A DNA stretch of 64,000 nucleotides from Corynespora cassiicola (taxonomy: Eukaryota > Ascomycota > Dothideomycetes > Pleosporales > Corynesporascaceae): positions 2,914,001-2,978,000 of the forward strand of contig JAEUWY010000001.1 in NCBI GenBank assembly GCA_022059125.1, read 5' to 3'. Within the stretch, counting starts at the first letter, position 1, and each line of letters starts with the position of its first letter. The notes under the pieces were generated by a model. It was not told where the DNA came from, did no database searches, and saw only the letters and a list, made by a program, of their open reading frames with translations. This document shows, piece after piece, positions 31,821-42,700 of this stretch. Position numbers and translations under genes: made by a program.

Positions 31821-34800
31821 TCAACCAGGCACATGTTGCGACGGCATACTTCCTGTAAGGGGTGAGGTAGCATCTGCAGGGAATGTAGACTTCTGTCCAC
31901 CAAGGAGGGATGCGGTGGAATCTGTGGAGGGTAAGGCGTTTGGCGATACTAGTGCGGGTGCCCGCGGTTCCAGAACAGTCCCCAATCGCCTTTCGACTGC
32001 CAGAAATTGTTGGTACCCATCCGTTCTCTGAAGTTGGTGCTGCATCATAGCTACAGCAGGATCTTGAGGCATAGTCCAGGTCCTAATCAATTGCGACTGA
32101 AGCTTCCGCGAATTCGTAGGCACAGACGAGTTCCATTCTTCTTGGAAATTTTGCCAAACATCCTCAAGTGCTTGTTCATGTGGAGGTTCGGACTGTTGCG
32201 CTAGTTGTGTTGTTGATTCTTCGGGTCGTACAGCCTGCTCCATATGTTGACGTGGATGCTTGAAGGCTGCTTGTTGCTGTGACTGGCTATTTTGCTGTGA
32301 ATGTCGTCGCTTATTTGGATGATGGGAATGGTATTGCTGCATGTCTTGTGAAGGTAAGCGTGGAGCCTGTACTGGAATCGGCTGCATATCTTGCGGCGAA
32401 ACCTGCTGTGGAGTTTGCCACAAGACTTGCTGTAAGGATGGCTGCGATACCTGCTGAGGAGGCCGCTGTATAGCCTGCTGCGAGGATGGCTGAGAGGCCT
32501 GATGTGGGGGTTGTTGCGGACCTCTCTGTGGATCATGGTGGCATAATTGCTGTTGAGACTGCCACGACGGGAGGTGGGTTGGGGGCTGTTGCGATGTTTG
32601 ATGTGATATCTGCTGTGACATCTGCTGTGGCATCCGTTGTGGAGGTTGTTGCGAAACGTGCTGTGGAAACTGGCTCATTAATGGCTGTTGCGGAGGTTGC
32701 TGCGGAACTTGCAGCGAGGGTTGCTGTAGCACTTGTTGTTGCGGACGCTGTTGCGGAGGTTGATGTGTAGGTTGTTGCGCAGGTTGTCGCGTATGTTGTT
32801 GTGAGGGGTGCTGTGAAGGGGGCTGTGAAGGGGGCTGCGAGAGTTGATGTGAGGGTTGCTGTGGGTGTTGCCGCAGAAGTTGCTGTGAAAACTGCTGCAT
32901 TTCCTGTAGCGTTTTTTGAGGAGATTGTTGCGAGAATTGCCGTGGGGGCTGACTTAATTCTTGTTGTGGCATTTGCTGTTGAGTTTGATGAGGAACTCGA
33001 TCCGGAGATTGCTGTGACATGTGCTGTTCAGTCGGCTGCGGGGACCACCGTTCCACCTGCCGTGGAGAAGGTTGGGGGCGTGAATGAAGGTATCGTTCTT
33101 CAGCGTCTGTTGGAATGGGAATGTAGTCGAAGGAGGTATGATGCTCGGGATCACTCTGATCATACTGTAGTGGTGTTCGCAGATTCTCAGACGACGGTTG
33201 TGGACGGTTCGTTAGCTGGGAAGTAGGCTCCGGATGAGGTGCTTGCTGGATTCCATGCTGAAACATTTGTGGATGCCTTTGGGGACTTTGTTCTTGAATC
33301 TTCTGCCGTCGTTTAAGAACATGAGCAGATTGCCACTGCTCTCGCGGGCAATCCTGAGTAGATTCATTCTGCGCTTCCTGTCGCCCCCGAGGTAGTTGCT
33401 TGGAATGGTGCTCCTGATTATGATGCAGTGTTTGTCCTTGTTGTACTTCATTAGGTTTTTGAGGCTTGTCAACAGGCCATGGTTTCTGGAACGTTACATC
33501 TGTCTGTTTGCGTTGTGTGGATTGAGGACCAGGCTGGTTCAACGAGCTCGTTGGCCCACCGGAAGATTGTTGAAAGACATTTCGAGAAGGAGATGTATTT
33601 TGTGATCCTTGTGATAATACGGAAGGTGATGGAAGTGGTAAACTTCCAAATGACAACGTTAAAGGTTCTGATATCTTTGGGATGTAACGACGTATGGCTC
33701 GGGGAGGCGAATTGGGTAAACCATTGAAGACGGGAGAAGCTGGACGAACGGGCTCGATGTAAGGAATCTGCGGTGAAGGCGAAGCGTCGGTTTTCATTAT
33801 CAGAGTTGCTGGCTCTACCACCCGCGGTTGGACATCGTCTGTTATCTCCAACGCTATATGAGGTGTTGGCAAAGGCGGGGAAACTTCTGCCATCTTTTGT
33901 TCCGATTCTGTTACAGTCTCCGCGCTGCTAGCAAATTGCGTTTCGTTTGTGTGGAGCTGATATGATGCATCCGCACGAGGCTCGGATACTGTATGTTTGT
34001 ACTCCGAAGCTGGACCCTCCGTATTGAGCGGACCCTGGGTTTGCGAAAATAAAACCTGCTGTATTACTGGTTGGAACGAGCCAGATACACTGGTAGCATC
34101 TACGGCCCCCGTCATTGATTGGCCGCGTGCGTTCCTAAAAAGATTGGCTTGATTTTGGTTCAGACTGGGAGAAGATTGACCAGGAAGGGCTTGCGTGGTG
34201 TTCCTTGTTTCACTATCCGTCAGGATTTTTCTTGGAGTTGACATGCGGTATGAGTGGGTACGACTGCGGTTCTGATCATCGTGTAAATTTCCGAATGCTT
34301 CTACATTTGTTCTTTTATGACCGCATTGTGATGTGGGATTCAACGGAGCTTCAGTTTGAGAGGGCAGGTAGGGCGAAGAATGCGAATTGTGCAATGACGG
34401 CGAATTAGCAACTGTATAGGGGTTACGAACGCTCGGAGACGAGCTGTCCACCGGAGGAGGCGTGTCCAGTTGAAGAGAGTTATTGCTAGTACGACCGAAA
34501 CTTGTGAATGACCGTAGATCGTCTGACTGTGATACTCCTGCCACTTGGCCAGAGCCATTCGCTTGCTCGTGCTGAGGGGAGTGGGGTGATGCTTGTGGAG
34601 ATGGGTACGCCACGGCAGACTGGCTTGTGCCTGCGACATGCGAAACACAATGCTGAGGTAAAGACTGCTGTCCGATTTTCAAAACTCTGACTGCTCCCTT
34701 TGTGCCGAGCTGTTGCGTCGACTCAAGGATGATTGGAATCGGCTTAAAATGCTCAACCAGCCACTTCTTAATCTCGTCCAGCTGTTGACCATTCTCACGC

Positions 34801-36003
34801 GTTTCGAGAATTCCTACTGGGAACAAATTTGTCAAGGCGAGAATGCGCTGGTGAAGTATCGGATATCGTGCAGAAACAGCGTCGAGCCTATGTTATCAAT
34901 AAGAGTGTTACGAGTGCCGGTTGGAGAACTAACCTTGATTTGATTGCGGAAAAGGGATAGAACTTGATTGCCTGTCTCATCAAGCTCCAAAAGGATTTGG
35001 GGAGGCCTTCAGGAAACTGATTCAATGCTATATGTAAACCTCCAATGTTCGGAGAGAGGAAAGCGCCTGTAAAATGTGCAAGGGCATTTGTATATCGGGT
35101 GGGATCAATCTGTTGCCGAGCAATGACATCACAAAGAGCTTTCATAGGACCCAGGTAGCTTGTTGGCTTAGACCCCGCCATGAGTAACGCGTACTGAAAG
35201 GCGGCTTCTGCATTGGCAACACTGTATTGGCAGCCCTCATTAACAAAGGCCACAAACTCAGAAGAGGGCACAAGGGTGATGAACTTGGCTAGCGCTTTGG
35301 ATGGAAAGATATCGGCAGGATGATTGTGCAATATCATATTGCCATTGAAATCGCAGATGTTCTTGAGTCTCAGTGGAATTTGCCCGTTTCTTCTGGTCAC
35401 GTTGCTGTTGCTGTCGCTGGCCATTTCGGATCCGGAAATCAAAATGTGAAAATCGCCGACTGAGGCAGCAGTCCGCCGAAGAGCTTGCTCGCGAACACGA
35501 CTAGCTCCCCTGCCAGGTGGGTCATGTTCTCCTTCGATTTCATATGGAAACGAAAAGGCAGTGGGGGCCGCCTTAGCTGCTCTCCCTCTCTTTTTCTGTG
35601 CACAATTCAACTTCCACCGTCGAAGTACCGGCCGCAAGTGGCCATCGCGTTGACCAACTGGCGCGTCTTCGGCAATCTGAGACAGAAGGGTATAGAGGGC
35701 ATGGCGAATGTCAGGCGGATTGATAAGGGAGACAGAAATATCGTCGTCAGAGTGTGTCGCAACAGTGATGAGTTGCGGAGGCATCATACATCCATGGTGT
35801 GCTTGGTGGCAGAGAAGAGCGATGGGCTGGTTCGAAAGGGGGGCGGTGTCGTTAGATACACGGCATGGTTCAAAAACCCGCCAGTTCCCGCCTTGCAGGG
35901 TCTCACCGATTCCTGCCGGCTCATGCAATTTTGCTTCTTCCCCGCGGGGCCTGCTACAGGCTTCAAATTCCCGGCAGAGTGGCAACTCTGGTCTGATGGC
36001 CAT
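31821..36003 (-). CDS. Large Gln/Pro-rich protein, probably nuclear regulator
   Basis: Model: complement(join(31821..34887,34934..36003)), 1378 residues. The 46-nt intron (34888-34933) joins SAIKSR to LDAVSARYPILHQRIL in phase 2. The first ~470 residues are an ordered, mostly helical region (PQLITVATHSDDDISVSL; later AKFITLVPSSEFVAFVNEG and GGLHIALNQFPEGL) with a basic patch KKRGRAAK. The remainder is disordered, Ser/Pro/Thr-rich, then a Gln/Pro-dominated tract at about 32200-33250. A short, less repetitive C-terminal helix follows (ALEDVWQNFQEEWNS). Such architecture is typical of fungal transcription co-regulators, but I cannot assign a family. The 5' end is uncertain: the frame is open upstream and ATGs at 36075 and 36222, or an extra exon starting at 36121, are possible. 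Confidence 0.65.
32200..33250. repeat. Low-complexity Gln/Pro codon repeat tract
   Basis: On the minus strand this stretch encodes imperfect QQP/PQQ and SQQPPQ-type units, made from CAG/CAA and CCT/CCA codons. The plus strand shows the complementary TTG/CTG-rich pattern, which creates spurious open frames. Confidence 0.7.
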
Positions 36004-36910
36004 CGAGTTGACCAGCCCCCCAGGAAAAACAACACATATTTCTGGTGAACGGAATAGCCAACGACTTACAGTCATCTGGCATAATCCGCTTCGAAGCCCA
36101 ACGCCTCCGCACTGTCGCCATGTCGGTCCGTCCATCGCTAACCGACCTCCATCGCAAAAAAAACAAAATCCGATAACAGGCCAGACGCGGCCCGCACTCA
36201 GAAGATGGCCAACTATGCGCATTGTGTAGACCCTGTGCTTCAAGGGCCTTTGGCGCCATTTACAGTGCGCATCTAGCCTCAACGCATCGGATAAACTCCC
36301 CTGTATCTGTCAACACATGACCAGCGCGGGGCTGCTCCATGCATGAGCGCCCGGACTTGGGGTAGGACTTGGACGCGAAAGAACAAAAAAGAACCGATGA
36401 GCCTGATCCAGACTGCCAACGCACATCCACTTTTTAGAACAATATACCACCTTGGCAGCTGGAAGTACTAGTATACACAGCTTTTCATGCAAACGAGCGT
36501 GGCGAACTCTTGTGGAGAACCCCTACCTGGAACCTGTCTGCAAAGGCCACAGGCCACCGGAGTCCATCGGAAGGTTGATATCATCCGTTCTGTACCGCTG
36601 CCAGCAGATAAGCATCACCTTAGTACTATATTTACTCAACCGTGAAAGGCCGCTGGTGGTTATCGCGATGGCGGGGCACACTCCGCGAAGTTTATTTGCG
36701 ACATCCAAGGAGGCTTGGCTTCGATACACCAAGGACTAATCCAATCAGGAAATAGGTGCGGGGTCTCCCCAGGTTCACGACAACCTTGCCAGCACACGTT
36801 ACCAAATACACGGCGTCAGCAGTATGGTATGTAACATTAACAGCCTGATATTATGACTGATACTAGGGTACATCAAAGGAGTCGGGTTTCTCGGGTTTCA
36901 ATTCAGGCGC
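36004..36910. other. Intergenic / possible 5' exon of the Gln-rich gene
   Basis: The first 220 nt may include an upstream exon or 5' UTR of the Gln-rich gene (ATG 36121 with a GTAAGT donor shortly after). The rest shows nothing supportable. Confidence 0.4.
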
Positions 36911-37231
36911 CTAGAGCCTTATCTTCTGGTCATCCAAGGTCACGTAAGTAGTCGCCATGTAGGTGCGACACCCTAGCTTTTCAACCGTTCGAGTATCATA
37001 ACAGGTATAGGTCGATGTAGAGCAGATGGTGGAGCTTCCAGGCAAGGTCCAGATAGTTTTGTAGGTACTGGTAGCAGAGCAAACGGAGGTGGTATACTCA
37101 ACGGGCGTGACAGTTGGTATTGGTCTCGAAGTGATTGAGGTTGTGTTGGTTGACAAGGATGGACTTTTTCGTGGATTTTTCATTTTCTCATCTTTTTCTT
37201 TATCATCCCCATGCTTGGCATAAGCGATCAT
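36911..37231 (-). CDS. Small Thr/Ser-rich protein, unknown
   Basis: A single frame of 106 residues from ATG 37231. It begins with a charged Lys/Asp/Glu stretch, continues with a Thr/Ser/Pro segment, and ends with alternating Thr/Val/Tyr strands holding five Cys (SVCSATSTYKTIW, TICSTSTYTCYDT). A TATATAA box stands about 140 nt upstream in the right orientation. No signal peptide is visible from this start; in the same frame upstream there is a hydrophobic run (LSAFSLVFYYAMIAYA) that lacks its own ATG, so the true N-terminus may be secretory and spliced. Unrecognised. Confidence 0.4.
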   Translation of the reverse strand: MIAYAKHGDDKEKDEKMKNPRKSPSLSTNTTSITSRPIPTVTPVEYTTSVCSATSTYKTIWTLPGSSTICSTSTYTCYDTRTVEKLGCRTYMATTYVTLDDQKIRL

Positions 37232-37368
37232 GGCATAGTAAAAGACAAGGCTAAAGGCCGAGAGTCTTGTGATGTTGTTTAGTCGGTGCTGAAGTTTGTT
37301 TGTTGCGGATCGATGTAACGAAGAGTATCATCAGTTGGAGATCTTTGAAATGTATCGACGTTTCGTAC

Positions 37369-37375
37369 TTATATA
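37369..37375 (-). promoter_or_regulatory. TATA box upstream of the small Thr/Ser-rich gene
   Basis: TATATAA on the minus strand, about 138 nt before ATG 37231. The position leaves room for a short 5' UTR. It is the only clear TATA element in this gap. Confidence 0.4.
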
Positions 37376-37509
37376 GTCTTCCTAGAGAGGGATCAGAATT
37401 GCATCTCGTGCATCTAGAACCGCCATATGTCTGAGTTGCACGTCATTAACCTACACAACTTGATATCCCCTGCGGTTTGTTACATTAAAATGAGACCGGT
37501 ATGGATGTA

Positions 37510-37782
37510 TTACAGGTTCCATACTGATCCCACAAGTTCTATTGAGCTTTTGCGGTACCGCAAAAATGAATCACACACTTCCGTACTAGGAATGGCGTTC
37601 ATTGCCATATAATATTCGTCCACGAATCTTTTGTTTCCGATGCTAGTAAGAGCATTGAGACACAGAGAATATGCGATGGCGTAGTATGAATTGTCTTGCA
37701 CACCCGTATTCTGCAATTGGGTCTCAGACCAAGCGTATGCTTGGTTAGACGGATTTGGGCGGGATAGTTTTTGTTTTACTAA
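37510..37782 (-). pseudogene. Orphan coding-like segment, start missing
   Basis: An open frame of 90 codons without a good ATG, ending at 37510. It reads like protein (AYAWSETQLQNTGVQDNSYY, then AIAYSLCLNALTSIGNKRF), with a helical character, but the 5' end runs straight into a stop. It contains a perfect 18-bp palindrome near its end. It could be a relic exon of a lost gene. The family is not recognised. Confidence 0.3.
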
Positions 37783-38107
37783 CTAGTTGATAACTTGTTT
37801 CGAAGGTAACGCAGACGGTGAATAGGAGATCCACGTCTGTTGAGGTTATGAGTGTTTTCACCAAAATAGTGGGCGATTTCGAGGTGACTACTCATCGTGG
37901 CTTTCGATCCTTTCTAAATAAAGCATGCGAAAAGGATTTGTTTCCAAATCTTATGAGTATGACAAAAAATGATAAACAATATTCTCGTCTATCCCGGTAC
38001 CGAAGTATTTCGAGAAGCATCCAAAATCGGCACCCTGTAAGAAACATTCGTCACAGCTCAGCTTTTAAAAGCCAGGAGGGTGCAAAAAAAGAATATTTAA
38101 AGCTCTG

Positions 38108-38212
38108 CTCCCCCACCTGGGCTCGAACCAGGAACCTCCTGATTATTGCTCGAAGCCTTGGAAAGGCTCGTGAATAACAGTCAGACGCGCTAGCCAATTG
38201 CGCCATGGAGGA
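38108..38212 (-). tRNA. tRNA-Asn(GTT) with a 31-nt intron
   Basis: Reading the minus strand from 38212: the acceptor stem is TCCTCCA paired with TGGGGGA (one G-U). The D-arm has GCGC/GCGC, the anticodon stem TCTGA/TCAGG, and the T-arm CCTGG/CCAGG with loop TTCGAGC. The discriminator is G73 at 38108, with no encoded CCA. The anticodon loop is CTGTTAA with anticodon GTT at positions 34-36. A 31-nt intron lies after base 37, the canonical place for eukaryotic nuclear tRNA introns, and can pair with the anticodon arm region. A and B boxes are intact. High confidence that the fold is functional. Confidence 0.93.
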
Positions 38213-38729
38213 TGTTGGTTTCAACGAACGAACGATAGCATACATATACCATTAGGAGTTAACATTGGTATACTCCTTCTTCCTCGATGGGTTGATTGTG
38301 ATGGGTTGAGCGTACACATCGAGATTGTGGGGCAAAGAAATATCTATTTCGCTAAACTACTATTGTGGGACCACTCGTATCCACCACCTGCGCTAGCCCG
38401 CGCAGACCGTTGAGCAGTAACACCTTCAATCAACGTCTAGGAGAAACATTGTGTTCTCATAATGCTACTATATTCAATCCCTGAGACTTGTGTAAGGCTG
38501 ATATTCCTTCAGTAAACCTTGGCTGATTCGATAATATATACGGAATTCATCCAAAGTTTCTGCCACAAGCTTAAGCCATGAAAGTACACCAACAGTGAAT
38601 TTTCAGCCCTCCATGACCCCTTCTCCATAGAATCTACCCCTCCAAGTAAGCTCGAACACTCTTTATCCGCAATTGAAATCATTTTGAGGCCGAAAATACG
38701 AATGACTATTCGAGGTTGCTACGTGTAGC
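38213..38729. other. Intergenic, nothing recognised
   Basis: 517 nt between the tRNA and the next small gene. No feature supported. Confidence 0.4.
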
Positions 38730-39329
38730 ATGGATATTAGAACTTCCAAAATAGCCATGAGTGAGGCTGAGGTTGATAAAATGATCGTAAATTCGTGCGA
38801 GTCGCCTTCACGTGGAACTATGCAACAATTGATCATCGCTAGCGTACGGAAGCGTGGAGAAATTACAAACGATATATTCGGGACGGATAAACATCATCAG
38901 TCCCAGTTTAGAGTCACAGCTGGCGATGCTTCTCGAATGTTCAACACCGAGGTCTCATTTCCTCTTGATGATGAGGCCGCTTTTGAGGCGAGTATTAACG
39001 ATCAGGATTACTTGGGTCAGTTAGAAGATGTTGATCATTTGAACTGGATGAAGCAGCTTGCTCGAGTGGGTATTGCTCTTCTTGGGACACCTGATTTCCC
39101 ACTGGAAAAATCTATCAAACCTGAATCTTTGCTGAAAAGTACAGCAACAGAGAACAATCAACAAGATGAACAGGCTCATACTGTCAACTCGGTAAACAAG
39201 GAAAACCTCTCCACCGCGAATTCTCAGTCGACGTTGAGGAAGCAATTGGAAATTGCGACAGGTGTGACAAAGTCCACATGGCGAGAGCAGCTAGAATATT
39301 TGGCAAGAGAGTTAGGTGCTACAGAATAA
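38730..39329 (+). CDS. Small protein of unknown function (199 residues)
   Basis: A single frame from ATG 38730 to TAA 39327-39329. It is acidic and helical, with a middle part LEDVDHLNWMKQLARVGIAL and a C-terminal STWREQLEYLARELG helix separated by a Thr/Asn/Ser linker. No signal peptide, membrane span or known motif. It is not related to the three tandem paralogs further right. No intron signals are convincing. An orphan or lineage-specific gene is likely. Confidence 0.5.
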   Translation: MDIRTSKIAMSEAEVDKMIVNSCESPSRGTMQQLIIASVRKRGEITNDIFGTDKHHQSQFRVTAGDASRMFNTEVSFPLDDEAAFEASINDQDYLGQLEDVDHLNWMKQLARVGIALLGTPDFPLEKSIKPESLLKSTATENNQQDEQAHTVNSVNKENLSTANSQSTLRKQLEIATGVTKSTWREQLEYLARELGATE

Positions 39330-39732
39330 TAGATAAGGAAATAATTCAACGTGATATAATCACTATATAGCTTCAATAGTATGCGGAATTATGGATTAAT
39401 TAATTACAATGATCGATTATAGGGTAACCGATAGCATGATGGGGCTTAGCGGCATTATTTTGTCAGTGCATCATTGTGACGAGGATTAATAACAATGTGT
39501 TTCGATCAGCTCACTAAGATTCATATTTCTATAGAGAAATATTTCCAAGTGAAAGAAGATTAAGCCAGTGATCTGAGACTTTAGTACTACATTGGGGGGC
39601 TGTGAACCGTGATACTCGACTTGGTGCTTTTCTCTTACACGAACAGCGTCCCCCATAATCCTTCATCACCTAAAAGATCTCTATTCTAGTACTCCTTGAG
39701 AATTACATATTCCACGTCTGTATCTCTTCGGA
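39330..39732. other. Intergenic, nothing recognised
   Basis: 403 nt; promoter of the following gene presumably. No feature supported. Confidence 0.4.
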
Positions 39733-40782
39733 ATGCCTCCAAACAATATCCGCCACAACAATACTGTCTCACAGTACCCTTTCGGGTATGATTATGGATT
39801 TGTATCAGATTTGCGTCGAGCCTTCGATGAGACCGGCAACGCAGACGAACTTCAAGAGCTTCTGGGGACGGGTGAAAGTGCAGACCAACTACTTGCAAAG
39901 CTGGTAGAAGACTACGATATGTCATACAATCTAGGCTTGGTAGCTAATTGCCGGCAGGGAAATCAGCGACGGGAAAATGCATGGAGTCAAGACCAAGAAT
40001 TAGAGGAAGACGAAATCCCCGAGTTGGTAGACTTCTACGATACGTTTCCAGTTCAACTCGCACGACCTGGCACGTATAGAATCGAAGGCCCTGCTATGCC
40101 TACACATCAAAGTGCTGCTACATTTACCTGGGAAGGCCCTAATACATTTACATACGAAGACCCTGGCATGTTGACAAACGAAGACCCTGGTACGTTGGCA
40201 TATGAAGACTCTGATCCTGACCAACCCGACACCATGATGGAGCAAGAATGTGATCAGAACACCTCAGATGCGGATGGCCCTGAAAGGGATGGAGAGTCCA
40301 TTGATGGGAATTCACAAAGGGGAATTGAAGAAGGTTTGGTATATTCCGATGGGGTTTTGCTCAATGTCCACAATCACGCTGTTTTTAATGCTGATAACAA
40401 CTGGGGATTCTACCGTGAAGCCTCGGATCAGCGTCCTTCTGATCTACCCCAGGAAGACTACGACCTCATGCTGGGCGACTTTTACCCTTGCAGCATCGCA
40501 GATAACATTATAGAACAGATATTTGTATACGGTGAAGGTACTAGGGCGAGAAATACCGACGGAACATTGGAATATATTCCTGAATCACCAACCGACATAA
40601 GGGAACATAGTCCCATGTTCACTCATACTCACAGCTCGCTGATAAGCGTCAGACAAGCACGATACATGGCTGGTCTCGATGTTAGTGACTTGGACCATGA
40701 AATCGCGGCACGCGTGCGCGAGAACCCTGGAGCATGGGGAAGGGTTGGACATTTCTTTAGGCAGCAAGAATGGGAGGTTTGA
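39733..40782 (+). CDS. Acidic repeat-containing protein of unknown function (349 residues)
   Basis: A single frame from ATG 39733 to TGA 40780-40782. The N-terminal part looks ordered (FVSDLRRAFDETGNADELQE). The centre is very acidic and contains four 8-residue imperfect repeats (TFTWEGPN, TFTYEDPG, MLTNEDPG, TLAYEDSD), encoded by a 24-bp tandem repeat. The C-terminal third is again ordered, ending VGHFFRQQEWEV. No signal peptide, membrane span or known domain. Probably a fast-evolving lineage-specific protein. It lies 403 nt downstream of another orphan gene on the same strand. Confidence 0.55.
   Translation: MPPNNIRHNNTVSQYPFGYDYGFVSDLRRAFDETGNADELQELLGTGESADQLLAKLVEDYDMSYNLGLVANCRQGNQRRENAWSQDQELEEDEIPELVDFYDTFPVQLARPGTYRIEGPAMPTHQSAATFTWEGPNTFTYEDPGMLTNEDPGTLAYEDSDPDQPDTMMEQECDQNTSDADGPERDGESIDGNSQRGIEEGLVYSDGVLLNVHNHAVFNADNNWGFYREASDQRPSDLPQEDYDLMLGDFYPCSIADNIIEQIFVYGEGTRARNTDGTLEYIPESPTDIREHSPMFTHTHSSLISVRQARYMAGLDVSDLDHEIAARVRENPGAWGRVGHFFRQQEWEV
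40120..40215 (+). repeat. Four 24-bp tandem repeats inside the acidic protein gene
   Basis: Units at 40120, 40144, 40168 and 40192, each 24 bp and in frame, ending in GAAGACCCTGG-like sequence. They have diverged, so the array is not very recent. Confidence 0.7.
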
Positions 40783-41352
40783 GACCAAACCTCGTCAGAT
40801 TAACAACAAAATCTCGAGGTTGGTAATAGTTTAGCAGTCGTTCGTGATCTAAATAAGATTGTCCCTAGCTTGTAACGCAGATTGATAACACGTAAACAGA
40901 TTTTAAAAACATGATGGAAATTTTAATCCTAAATAATGGCGTTTAATGATGACGTTTGATAGAAACTGATACATAAGAACAAAAGATAGTGCTGTTGAAT
41001 ATGTGCCTAACAGGACCGAGCATGAGTCTAATTGGTTCAGCTGATAAGGCCGTTCCCTTGTTATTTAGACACGGATTTGGAGTCCCGAAGAATAGAGAAA
41101 GTGAAAATACGGAGCGTACTCGTGGACATGTGGATGTTATCGTTACATGGAGGTGAAGCGAGGACGGGCTGATTCCGATGCGGGAAACTTTCCGCTCGAC
41201 GAACCACATGACTAAGCGGCAGTCCGGTAGGCCACCCGCATCATTACGCCGCAGGTTCATCCTGAAACACCAATTGTCCGCGTTGATCTATCAGACCCAA
41301 TAACGTAGAAACTTATCCATCAATTGGCTATTCATACAGTCACATAAACGCC
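40783..41352. other. Intergenic, nothing recognised
   Basis: 570 nt, AT-rich in the first half. No feature supported beyond the likely promoter of the next gene. Confidence 0.4.
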
Positions 41353-41727
41353 ATGAGTTCCGAATACGTTCACAGAGTGACCCTTTTCAAGATTCCGGAC
41401 GTGGAAAACCAGGAAAAGCTGCTTGCAATGTACAAAACAGCTCAACAAAAAGCCTTGAAGGTAAGAGTAGTTGCTTTCAGAGATAGATCTACGATTCTGA
41501 TCCTTAACCAGGATGGCCAACCCTATATTGTGGCAGTTGATGCTGGTCAGACTAGAGATGATGCTCGTAACAAAGGGTTTACGGTCTGTGCCAAGACGAC
41601 ATTCGCGAGTATGGAGGATTTTGAGTTCTATGATAAGCAATGTCCTGCTCATAGTGAGATCAAAAAGTTTGCTTCTTCTGTCAATGAGGGGTCGATGATG
41701 GTTTATTTCACCTCGGTCGTACCTTAA
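41353..41727 (+). CDS. Stress-responsive A/B-barrel (Dabb) domain protein
   Basis: Model: join(41353..41460,41512..41727), 107 residues. The 51-nt intron (donor GTAAGA, acceptor AACCAG) removes a translatable but non-family segment and joins QQKALK to DGQPYIVAVDAGQTR. It shows the ferredoxin-like Dabb pattern: VHRVTLFKIPD at the N-terminus, GFTVCAKTTFASMEDFEFYD with an Asp/His-containing AHSEIKKF helix, and a closing MMVYFTSV strand. These small dimeric proteins include stress-induced proteins and polyketide cyclases. Length is typical. Function here is unknown. Confidence 0.8.
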   Translation: MSSEYVHRVTLFKIPDVENQEKLLAMYKTAQQKALKVRVVAFRDRSTILILNQDGQPYIVAVDAGQTRDDARNKGFTVCAKTTFASMEDFEFYDKQCPAHSEIKKFASSVNEGSMMVYFTSVVP

Positions 41728-41912
41728 GCTGGACGAACCAATTTTGCCTGGGAGCAGCTAAATAAACGCCAATTCATAGCTGTTCAACAAAATTTATAGG
41801 TACTCTCATTCAGTGCCAATCTATATGAGAAAACTATATGTATCTCACTAGAAACTCTGTCTCCTAATCGGTCTTGCAAAGGCCGAATCCATGCTTGAAC
41901 ATCTATATCGAT

Positions 41913-42164
41913 TTAAACTTCAGTCCCGTGGTTTTCGTTCTTCAAAATGTCATCATCCTTTTCTCCGACATCCCCTTTCTCATAGGCTGCATCATACTGG
42001 ATAAACAGTCCCCAAAATGCTAGATAAATCACAGCAATAGCTCCTGCCAAGCTAGCGAAGACGATAACTAGATAGGGGTTACGTGACACCGATTCCAGGG
42101 CCACCCCCAAAGCTGTTTCCATTACTGCTACCATTTGATTCAAGACCTGTGCCACAGATACCAT
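41913..42164 (-). CDS. Small single-span membrane protein, unknown
   Basis: A frame of 83 residues from ATG 42164 to TAA 41913-41915. It has an amphipathic N-terminal half, a clear membrane segment at about residues 32-56 (LVIVFASLAGAIAVIYLAFW), and an acidic, charged tail (KGDVGEKDDDILKNENHG). It is short, but the hydrophobic segment with a charged tail is better than random sequence would give. It is convergent with the Dabb gene. Unrecognised. Confidence 0.4.
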   Translation of the reverse strand: MVSVAQVLNQMVAVMETALGVALESVSRNPYLVIVFASLAGAIAVIYLAFWGLFIQYDAAYEKGDVGEKDDDILKNENHGTEV

Positions 42165-42700
42165 ATTTGCTGATGCCTCCGATTATGTATACTAATTCAA
42201 AGACCAATGGCTAGTTTGGTGATCTCTGACATGAGAGCCTCCACATGCTAGTGGTTGCCGAAAATGTTATCAGATAGTGAAAATTTAGTTATACTCATCC
42301 CAGTCAATTCTATGAGGACAGCGGTTGTGTCACAGTGGGGAAATCAATGAGGTCCAATCATTGACCCTACATTAGTATTACATCCATGATCGCCAAAGCA
42401 TGCATCGCCAATATACCTTACTAAAATTCATGATAGTGTTTGGTGTTTTCGTTATTGGGACATTGTTGGGATTGTGCTTTGGAATCTATGACTCTGAAGG
42501 TTAAAGGTCCAGCATGCACGTTCACAATTAATGTTTCAAATCAAAGACTATTGAGTAACCAGCTATTATTACAAGAGACAATTCTAAATAGCAATGGAAT
42601 ACATCAGTTTATCCAACACCTGCGAGAAAGAGCCATGAGCTCGCTGTATGCGATCCCGCGAGAAGTAGGCAATAAGCTACTCTGCTTATGAGTCGAAACT
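42165..42700. other. Intergenic, nothing recognised
   Basis: 536 nt between the small membrane protein start and the pseudogene end. No feature supported. Confidence 0.4.

Noticed and set aside
32486..33226. Plus-strand Val/Ala/Glu-rich open frames opposite the Gln-rich gene
   Set aside because: They mirror the CAG/CAA repeats of the minus-strand gene.
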